From: Rhizobium croatiense
Lineage (GTDB): Bacteria; Pseudomonadota; Alphaproteobacteria; Rhizobiales; Rhizobiaceae
Direction of reading: 5' to 3'
Assembly (NCBI RefSeq): GCF_019793465.1
Contig: NZ_JAILYJ010000003.1
Span: 124,001 to 188,000 of the forward strand
DNA length: 64,000 bases
The notes beneath the pieces were generated by a model that had not been told where the DNA came from, ran no database searches, and saw only the letters and a program-made list of their open reading frames with translations. The position numbers and the translations under genes are program-made. Numbering within the stretch: position 1 is the stretch's first letter; each line of letters starts with the position of its first letter. Positions 55,725 to 64,000 of this stretch are shown piece by piece.

Positions 55725-56543
55725 ATGCTGCGGTGGACCCGTTTCAACGTCATCTCCGTCGTGCTCGGCTTTGCCTTCCTCTATCTGCCGATCGTGCTGC
55801 TGGTGATCTTTTCCTTCAACGAGTCGAAGCTCGTTACCGTCTGGGGCGGCTTCTCGACCAAATGGTACGTCTCGCTGCTGTCGAACCAGGCCCTGCTCGA
55901 CGCCGCCTGGGTGACGATCCGCGTCGGTCTGCTGTCGGCCACCTTCGCCACCGTCCTCGGCACGATGGCGGCGCTGACGCTGGTGCGTTACACCCGCTTT
56001 CGCGGCCGCATGCTTTTCTCAGGCATGGTCTATGCGCCGCTCGTCATGCCCGAGGTCATCACCGGCCTGTCGCTGCTGCTGCTTTTCGTGGCAATCGGTT
56101 TCGACCGCGGCTTCTGGACGATCACGCTGGCGCATACGACGCTGACCATGTGCTTCGTCGCCGTCGTCGTGCAGTCACGGCTCCTGAGCTTCGATCAGTC
56201 GATCGAGGAAGCGGCGCAGGATCTGGGGGCGCCGCCGGTGCGCACCTTCTTCGAAATTACCCTGCCGATCATCTCGCCGGCCGTGTTTTCGGGGTGGATC
56301 CTGGCGTTCACGCTGTCGCTGGATGACCTGGTGATCGCAAGCTTCACCTCGGGCCCGGGCGCAACCACGCTGCCAATGAAGATCTACAGCCAGGTGCGCC
56401 TCGGCGTGACGCCGGAGATCAATGCGGTCTGCACCATCCTGATCGGCATCGTCGCGATCGGCGTCATCTGCGCCTCGATCATCACCAAGCGCCGCGAAAT
56501 CCAGCGTGATCGGGACGAGCGCGCGGCGGCTGCCGGAGCCTGA
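55725..56543 (+). CDS. potI: Polyamine ABC transporter permease PotI
   Basis: Permease of 272 residues, PotC/PotI type, with six helices and the EAA loop QSIEEAAQDLGAPPVRTFFE. The family block WILAFTLSLDDLVIASFTSG is intact. It completes potFGHI. Its stop is one base away from the stop of the convergent AsmA-like gene. Confidence 0.94.
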   Translation: MLRWTRFNVISVVLGFAFLYLPIVLLVIFSFNESKLVTVWGGFSTKWYVSLLSNQALLDAAWVTIRVGLLSATFATVLGTMAALTLVRYTRFRGRMLFSGMVYAPLVMPEVITGLSLLLLFVAIGFDRGFWTITLAHTTLTMCFVAVVVQSRLLSFDQSIEEAAQDLGAPPVRTFFEITLPIISPAVFSGWILAFTLSLDDLVIASFTSGPGATTLPMKIYSQVRLGVTPEINAVCTILIGIVAIGVICASIITKRREIQRDRDERAAAAGA

Positions 56544-56544
56544 T

Positions 56545-58437
56545 TTACTGCGCGTGAGGTGTGTTGCCGAAAAGCGGGATCGGCGAAATGACAGGGTTTG
56601 GCCATGAACCGCCGATGAAGAACGGCAGAAGCGGCAGCTCGGCCGCCTTGGCCGGATCGGTGGCCTCCAGTGACCCGGAAAGCGCCAGCCCGCTCGATTG
56701 GTAGGTGATGACGCCGGAAAGTGTCAGCGTCTGTGCAGGCCCGGCGATATCGGCGTCGTGGATCTCGGCCGAACCATTGGCGAAATCGGCCTGAAGATCC
56801 AGCCGGCTGAAGGCAAAGGCGCCGTTCGCCGCCGCGCTCAACGGAAAGAACGGCTTTTCAGCGGCCTGGGTCCGCAGCGCTGTGGCGTCGATGCCGGGGA
56901 TTATGCCCTCCTTCGTCCAGAAGTGCAGCCTGCCGGTGACGTCGGCAAGGCCGGTCGTCCAGATCGCTTTTGGCGACTGCAGGTCGAGATCGAGCGATCC
57001 CGTCGCAAGCGGCAGCGGCCCTTTGAGCTGCAGGCGCTCGGCAAGAGCGGCGAAGTCGGCATCGCGAATCGACAGCTGCAGTTTGCCGCCGCCGTCGAAA
57101 TCACGCTGCGTCGCTTCCAGATGCGCGGTCAGCTCGCCGCCTTCGAAGGCGCTGTCGCCGATATCGAATTTCGCCTCGCCGCCGGTCACGATCATGCTGG
57201 CGCCGACATCGGAAAGCTCGAAGAGGCCCATCTGCGCGCGGCGCGCCGAAAGCCTGACGTCGATGTCAAGCAGTTGCAGCGGTTCGCGCATGCCTTTGGA
57301 GATATCCTCTGCCTCGCCGGCGGCGAGCCTCAGCGCGAAGGCATCGAGGAAAGGTTTGAGGTTCATCTGGTCGAAGGCAAGCGTGCCGCCGATCTTCGGC
57401 CGTCTGCCGGGCACGGTCGAAAGGTCCATCACGCCGGTGGCGCTTGCCTCGTTCAGCGACAGGCTGAGATCGTTGAAGCGCAGCCCGCTGCCCGACGACA
57501 TGATGTCGGATTCCAGCGATGCGCTCTTCAGCGTCCCGATGCCGGGGATCGATTTGCCCGACCATGTGAGAAGCGCCGGCACATCGGGAATGCTGGCGGC
57601 GATATTGCCGGAAACGGCCGAAAGGCGGGCGATGCTGGCAATTCCCTGGAAACGCGCCGTCAGCAGGTTTGACGTCAGCGATGTCCGCGTCTCGGCGCTC
57701 TTGCCGGCAAAAACGAGCAGCGGCTGGCGCGAGGCGAAATCGACCTTCAGGTCCTCGCCGTTGATGCGGGCGATGACGACGGCCGAGATCGCGCCTGAGA
57801 GCCGCGGCCAGGCGATGTCGGCCGTGACACTGTCGAAATTGTAGGTCTTGGCGCTCCCGATGTCGGTGACGGCAAGCGTGCCGTCCTCGACGGTCACCGC
57901 GCCGATCTCGGCATCGAGAGCCGGATCGAGCACCTCGGCTCCGTTTTCGTAGCGCACGCCGCTGATCGCACGGGCAAGCAGGCCGGCATAACTCCAGTCG
58001 ATCAGGCCCTTTTCGTCACGCGTCAGCGCCAGGTTGGGGCGCAGCAGATGGAATTCGTGGAAACTGGTCCGGCCTCTCAGCGCATCGATGAGGCTGAATT
58101 CGGCCGACAGGCTTTCGATGCTGCCGAGCAGCTTGTCGCCGCTTTCGCGCGGCTGGCGGATCGTGACCTCGTTCAGCGTGATGCGTGGCGTCGGCCAGAA
58201 TTCGAGAACCGGATTGCCTTCGATCTCGGCCTGATACCCCGTCCATTTCGACAGCGCGTCCTCGATGCCGGAGCGCACGAAACCGGTCGTGATGAGATAG
58301 GGCGCGGCCACCCTCAGCGCCACGAAAAGCCCAAGCGCAATCAGCAGCAGCACGGTCGAAACACGCGCGAAGGCCGGCAGCCAGCGCGAAACGGGTCCGA
58401 TCTTCCTACGCCACCTGCGATGTCTTGACGTACCCAT
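56545..58437 (-). CDS. AsmA-family envelope protein
   Basis: Protein of 630 residues. A basic N terminus and one membrane helix (VSTVLLLIALGLFVALRVAA, about 26-45) precede a long beta-rich periplasmic part with the AsmA start WTGYQAEIEGNPVLEFWPTP and RITLNEVTI. The C-terminal half has the AsmA_2-type pattern (GNIAASIPDVPALL; FDQMNLKPFLDAFALRLA). AsmA-like proteins are thought to take part in lipid transport or outer-membrane homeostasis. The ATG at 58437 follows GGAG. Confidence 0.82.
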   Translation of the reverse strand: MGTSRHRRWRRKIGPVSRWLPAFARVSTVLLLIALGLFVALRVAAPYLITTGFVRSGIEDALSKWTGYQAEIEGNPVLEFWPTPRITLNEVTIRQPRESGDKLLGSIESLSAEFSLIDALRGRTSFHEFHLLRPNLALTRDEKGLIDWSYAGLLARAISGVRYENGAEVLDPALDAEIGAVTVEDGTLAVTDIGSAKTYNFDSVTADIAWPRLSGAISAVVIARINGEDLKVDFASRQPLLVFAGKSAETRTSLTSNLLTARFQGIASIARLSAVSGNIAASIPDVPALLTWSGKSIPGIGTLKSASLESDIMSSGSGLRFNDLSLSLNEASATGVMDLSTVPGRRPKIGGTLAFDQMNLKPFLDAFALRLAAGEAEDISKGMREPLQLLDIDVRLSARRAQMGLFELSDVGASMIVTGGEAKFDIGDSAFEGGELTAHLEATQRDFDGGGKLQLSIRDADFAALAERLQLKGPLPLATGSLDLDLQSPKAIWTTGLADVTGRLHFWTKEGIIPGIDATALRTQAAEKPFFPLSAAANGAFAFSRLDLQADFANGSAEIHDADIAGPAQTLTLSGVITYQSSGLALSGSLEATDPAKAAELPLLPFFIGGSWPNPVISPIPLFGNTPHAQ

Positions 58438-58667
58438 GATCTCCGCCGGTCATTCAGCCGGTTAAGCCGTTAAGCGCTGATTTCGCCGGATATAGGAAAT
58501 ATCGGGCAGATGCAAATCCCTCCAGCACCGGCGTGTGCGCGGGTATTTTGATCGCTGAGATCGGTTGCGCTTTCCGCCCTGTTCGCCGGACGTCGGATGC
58601 GCTCGGGTTCCGCCCTTTATAATGCAATGCAGCATGATATAAAGGCGAGATTGGGGAGGAGGATTGA

Positions 58668-60620
<1,953 letters not shown>

Positions 60621-60747
60621 TAAGGAATCGTAAACCACAAGCTTTCACCATTCAGCAATCCCCTGTCATGGAAACCTTTCGTTAAGAAAGGTTAGGCAAA
60701 GGTTGGAGCAACTTGGGGGCCGCACATGAACGAGGCGGCCTGAAGCC

Positions 60748-60842
60748 CTACAGCGCCGCGCGTCTCAGACGCGCAAAGGACGCTGTAGCACTTTAAGTTG
60801 CTGCATGATTCCTAAATCGATTCCCATTTAGGAATCATGCAG
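60748..60842. repeat. Second type of two-palindrome intergenic repeat
   Basis: Palindrome 1: CTACAGCG (60748-60755) with CGCTGTAG (60781-60788), inner GCGCGTCT/AGACGCGC (60758-60774). Palindrome 2: 17-bp perfect arms 60801-60817 and 60826-60842 (CTGCATGATTCCTAAAT and its complement). I recognise it as a widespread rhizobial intergenic repeat; it differs in sequence from the RIME copies at 20718 and 53508. Confidence 0.75.
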
Positions 60843-60901
60843 GCGGGCTTACGAAACATGACGTTGATCGACTGAGCTCTTGTTGAACAGCACCAAATTC
60901 A

Positions 60902-60927
60902 AGGCAGCCTCTGGCTGCCTTTTTTTT
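60902..60927 (+). terminator. Rho-independent terminator without an adjacent + strand gene
   Basis: AGGCAGCC (60902-60909), loop TCT at 60910-60912, GGCTGCCT (60913-60920), then seven further Ts. It is 280 bp beyond the synthetase stop and oriented away from it, so it may end a small RNA or a long 3' leader. Confidence 0.75.
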
Positions 60928-60949
60928 ACGTTGCGCCAGAGATTAAGAA

Positions 60950-63900
60950 TCAGCCGGCCAGCACGCGTTGCGACGGGAAGGTGATCTCAACCAGTGTGCC
61001 TTCGTTCGGAGCCGAATTGATGGAGAATGTCGCCCGGTTGGCGTCGACCATCGCCTTGGTCAGCGGCAGGCCGAGCCCGGTGCCGTCGCCGCGATGGCGC
61101 GACTGGGTCGAGGAGACCTGCCGGAACGGTTTCATCGCATGGTCGAGTTCGGCGCGCGTCATGCCAATGCCGGTATCGCGGACCCGCAACACCACGCTGC
61201 CATTCGCCTCGTAGGAGGTAGAGACGACGATCTGCCCGCCCGACGGGGTAAAGCGGATGGCGTTCGACAGGATGTTGAGCGCGATCTGCTTGATCGAGCG
61301 CAGATCGGCCACGACATCGGGCACCGCATGCGACAGCGCCGTGCGGATGATGACGCGCTGGCCATTCGCCTGCGGCTGGACCAGCGCCACCGCCTCCGAG
61401 ACCGCCTCGTTGAGGCCGACGGCGGCAAAGTCGAGATCCATCTCGCCCGCCTCGATCTTCGAAATGTCGAGCAGGTCGTTGACGATGTCGAGGACGTGCC
61501 GGCCGGAGCGGCCGATATCGTTGGCATATTCGATATAACGGGGATGGCCGATCGGGCCGAAACGCTCGCCGGCCATCATATCGGAAAAGCCGATAATGGC
61601 GTTGAGCGGAGTGCGGATTTCGTGGCTGACGCGGGCGAGGAAATCGGTCTTGTGGGCATTGGCGGTTTCGGCCGCCCCCTTGGCGTTGCGCAGCTCGTCC
61701 TCGGTGCGCTTCCACTGGGTGATATCGCGGATGACGGCGCAATAGCCATTCGAGGAGGTGAGCCGGCCCATCGTCATGAACAGCGGCACGAAGCCGCCGG
61801 CGGCTTCGCGGCCGATCACCTCGCGCCCGTCGTTCAAGACGCTGGCGACGCCATGGCCGGAGAGGCCGTTCAGATAGTCGAGAACGGCTTTCTGGCTCTC
61901 ATGGGCAAACAGCATGACGAAGGGTTTGCCGCGCGTCTCCTGTTCGTCATAATTGAAAAGCGCGCTGGCCGAGCGGTTCATCGAGCGGATATCGCCCTCC
62001 GTGCCGATGACGACGACGCCGTCGGTCGCCGTTTCCAGGATCGAGCGCAATTCCTCCACTTCCACCTGAAGCTTGGCCACCTTCTCCACCATCCGCTCGG
62101 GGCGGGCTTCGGATCGGCCGGCGTCAGCGCGGGCGTCTTCCTTGCCTTCCACCGGCATCAGCGCCAGCATCAGGGCGTTGGCATCTTCCCAGCGCACCGA
62201 TTGCAGCCGCGCGGTGACCGGCGTCAACGTGTCGTCGGCCTTGACCAGCATCATGGTGCCGGAGCCCGTGGCATTCTCCTCGAGTTCGCGGCGCTGCAGC
62301 AGCGCTTCGATGCCGCCGACGTCGCGCAGCGCATCGAGCGACGAATAGCCCGTCAGCCGCATGAATTCGGGATTGGCATGCATCAGCGCGTCGCCGACAT
62401 GGATGAGCACAGCGACAGGCAGCTGGTCGACCGTTCCGGCCGACAGCCCGTCGGTCATCTTGACCCGCGGCGGGATGAAGCTTGTGAGAACCTCGATCTG
62501 GCTCACCGTCTCCTCGAGCCCTTCCGTCGCCTGGTCCTCTTCTATGGCGGCGGGCTCTTCGGCGTCTTCTTGCACCACTTCGGCCGCGTTCTCGAAGATT
62601 GCTTCCTGCGGCGCCATTTCCTCGGCCGAAGCAATGTCGGCCGTACCGGCGACAGGCGTTTCGTCCTTGAAGGTTTCCGGTTTCGAGATCTCTTCGAAGG
62701 CCGCCGTTTCCGTGGCGCCGGCGTCGCTCGGCGCCGAAGCGGCAGGATCTTCGTTGCGGGCGCCGAAGGCTTCCAGGCGCTTGGCGATTTCGCGGAAATT
62801 CGCCTGTTCGGCGGCCGTCAGTGCGGCGCCTGTGCTGTGGAGCTGAACGACCTTGTCGGTGAAACGGCGATTGGGTGTTTCGACGATGCGAAGCGCCGGC
62901 GGTTCATCTGCAGAATCTTCCCGGGCAGGTGTCTCGGAGCTTGTCTCTACATCGGTCGCCGCTTCCGGGGCCGTCTCTTCGGCCTGCGGCGCGGCTGCTG
63001 CCGGCGTCTCAAGCCCGTTCTCGTCCGCCACGAGCGGTTCCGCCGTGGTCTCCTCGGACGTGGCTTCCATGTCAGGCGCCGGTTCGGCGACAGGCTCGGC
63101 GATCGGGCCGAGGCTTGCCGTATCATGGCCGACGCCATCCGGGCCGAGCGTCAAGCCAAGCGCCAGCGGATCCTCCTGCGCGTCGGAGAGCCTGACGACG
63201 CCGAAGCCGCGAAAACCGTCGAAGTCGCGGTTGCGGGTATAGGTCGGCAGTGCCGCGAGATCGACCGGAACGACGAGGCTGGTGCCTTCGACCGGCCAGA
63301 GGATCGTCTTGCCCGACCATGTGTCGCGGCGCGCGAGCGCCTCGGACAGCTTGCCGTCCGGATCAAGGTTGAAAAGAGCGGCGATATCGCTGAAGGCCGA
63401 GCCGATGATGGCGGATGCATGCGGACCGACGGCCTCGGCAAACTCGTGGCTGACCTCGTTGAACCGGCCTTCCGCATCGATCTTCCAGACGAAGCGCGTG
63501 GCGCGGCTGTTCGGCCGGAAGACGAAGCCGGATTCCCGCGCAAGTGCCGGGGCAGGGGGCGCGTCGGAAATCAAGGGCGCCGTAGCGGCCGGCGCTTCAC
63601 CGGCCATCGCTGGCGCCTCTTCAGCGGGCATTGGATTGGCATCGGCCGGTTCTGCCGTCCCGTTCGTTTCCGCGGTCTCACCAGCGGAATGGGCCGCGTC
63701 GCCGTCGACAAGCGCGGCAGGCGCGTCGGCCTCATCCGCACTGCCGTCGATTACGCCGTCGTCGTTTTCCAGCGCCGCTTCTTCACCTTGGTGCATCTCC
63801 GCAATCGTTTCGTCGGCGGATGCGGCGGCCGCCTCTGCCGGCTGTTCGCTTTCGACGGCGATCTCTTCGAAGGTCTCCTCGACCTCTTCGATATCAGACA

Positions 63901-64000
63901 CCGCGTCGACGATCTCGGTGAAGCTGGTTGCTGCGACCGGCTCTTCCGGGGGAAGTTCGGCCGGCGGCGCGCTTGCTTCCCCCGCGGGCGCGTCAGCCGC
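60950..64000 (-). CDS. cbrA: Sensor histidine kinase CbrA (partial, N terminus outside the window)
   Basis: PAS-containing histidine kinase of at least 1016 residues. The frame stays open through the right edge without a stop; the GTG at 63901 is an internal Val codon, so the true start is beyond 64000. An acidic Ala/Glu-rich region alternates with a PAS-like part (FVWKIDAEGRFNEVSHEFAE). Then come two PAS units, H-box FLARVSHEIRTPLNAIIGF, N-box ILSNAIRFTPSGG, G1 VRDTGIGM and G2 GDGTGLGLPLTKAMVDANR. There is no transmembrane segment in the visible part. S. meliloti CbrA acts on DivK/CtrA and affects cell cycle, succinoglycan and flagellar genes. The neighbouring synthetase gene supports the assignment. 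Confidence 0.85.
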   Translation of the reverse strand, partial: AADAPAGEASAPPAELPPEEPVAATSFTEIVDAVSDIEEVEETFEEIAVESEQPAEAAAASADETIAEMHQGEEAALENDDGVIDGSADEADAPAALVDGDAAHSAGETAETNGTAEPADANPMPAEEAPAMAGEAPAATAPLISDAPPAPALARESGFVFRPNSRATRFVWKIDAEGRFNEVSHEFAEAVGPHASAIIGSAFSDIAALFNLDPDGKLSEALARRDTWSGKTILWPVEGTSLVVPVDLAALPTYTRNRDFDGFRGFGVVRLSDAQEDPLALGLTLGPDGVGHDTASLGPIAEPVAEPAPDMEATSEETTAEPLVADENGLETPAAAAPQAEETAPEAATDVETSSETPAREDSADEPPALRIVETPNRRFTDKVVQLHSTGAALTAAEQANFREIAKRLEAFGARNEDPAASAPSDAGATETAAFEEISKPETFKDETPVAGTADIASAEEMAPQEAIFENAAEVVQEDAEEPAAIEEDQATEGLEETVSQIEVLTSFIPPRVKMTDGLSAGTVDQLPVAVLIHVGDALMHANPEFMRLTGYSSLDALRDVGGIEALLQRRELEENATGSGTMMLVKADDTLTPVTARLQSVRWEDANALMLALMPVEGKEDARADAGRSEARPERMVEKVAKLQVEVEELRSILETATDGVVVIGTEGDIRSMNRSASALFNYDEQETRGKPFVMLFAHESQKAVLDYLNGLSGHGVASVLNDGREVIGREAAGGFVPLFMTMGRLTSSNGYCAVIRDITQWKRTEDELRNAKGAAETANAHKTDFLARVSHEIRTPLNAIIGFSDMMAGERFGPIGHPRYIEYANDIGRSGRHVLDIVNDLLDISKIEAGEMDLDFAAVGLNEAVSEAVALVQPQANGQRVIIRTALSHAVPDVVADLRSIKQIALNILSNAIRFTPSGGQIVVSTSYEANGSVVLRVRDTGIGMTRAELDHAMKPFRQVSSTQSRHRGDGTGLGLPLTKAMVDANRATFSINSAPNEGTLVEITFPSQRVLAG

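Larger units (their letters stand above)
60621..60949. other. Structured intergenic region between the synthetase gene and cbrA
   Basis: No gene is visible in these 329 bp, but structure is dense. It holds hairpin AACCTTTC/GAAAGGTT (60673-60693), hairpin GGCCGC/GCGGCC (60718-60740), a two-palindrome repeat (60748-60842) and a + strand terminator (60902-60927). A small RNA ending at that terminator is possible; no promoter could be assigned. Confidence 0.5.

Noticed and set aside
63899..63901. GTG as the start of cbrA.
   Set aside because: The frame continues upstream without a stop to the window edge (33 further codons, including TSFTEIVDA), and no ribosome site precedes this GTG, so it is read as an internal Val.

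Overview
The window is chromosomal DNA of a Rhizobium of the etli/leguminosarum type. I infer this from the GC-rich coding sequence, a gene order that closely follows the Sinorhizobium meliloti flagellar-agl-zwf and pot-cbrA regions as I remember them, rhizobial-only proteins (MotC, Rem/FtcR, FlaF, FlbT, CbrA) and copies of the Rhizobium intergenic mosaic element (RIME). I see no rRNA, tRNA, CRISPR array, insertion sequence or phage gene. No database search was run, so product names rest on recognised motifs, length and gene order.

Region 1 (1-21805) is the distal half of the flagellar regulon, all on the + strand. Four tandem flagellin genes (flaA, flaB, flaC, flaD) come first. They are followed by a FliH-like gene, motB, motC, fliK (the old motD), a lytic transglycosylase, and the activator gene rem/ftcR. 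Next come flgE-flgK-flgL-flaF-flbT-flgD-fliQ-flhA-fliR, then four small genes (FliJ-like, FlgJ-like, FlgN-like and an unassigned membrane protein), ending in a strong terminator. The first three flagellin mRNAs share a leader hairpin that would cover their ribosome binding sites. The flagellin translational regulator FlbT is encoded in the same cluster.

Region 2 (22052-25863) holds a WecG/TagA-type glycosyltransferase gene, a Wzz/GumC-like polysaccharide co-polymerase gene and folD.

Region 3 (25872-34325) is the alpha-glucoside uptake and hydrolysis system aglR-aglEFGAK, with two LacI-type palindromic operators between the divergent aglR and aglE, followed by a small degenerate PilZ-like gene.

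Region 4 (34345-42603) carries, on the - strand, the Entner-Doudoroff genes zwf-pgl-edd and an upstream pair encoding a gamma-glutamylpolyamine synthetase-like protein and an FAD oxidoreductase. A BaiN-like flavoprotein gene is divergent from that pair.

Region 5 (42604-50634) has two methyl-accepting chemotaxis genes, a LysR regulator gene, and aceA (isocitrate lyase) with a small linked gene.

Region 6 (50821-64000) holds an ScfR/RamB-like regulator gene divergent from aceA, the potFGHI polyamine transporter operon, an AsmA-family gene, an acetoacetyl-CoA synthetase gene, a structured intergenic region that could encode an sRNA, and the 3' part of the histidine kinase gene cbrA, which runs off the right edge.

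Taken together the window links motility (flagella, receptors, and CbrA, which in S. meliloti influences motility and exopolysaccharide) with uptake and catabolism of sugars and polyamines. No wholly new multi-gene system is evident. The strongest unexplained signals are the shared flagellin leader hairpin, the overprinted fliK/transglycosylase junction, the tandem repeat in front of the ScfR-like gene, and the structured region before cbrA.
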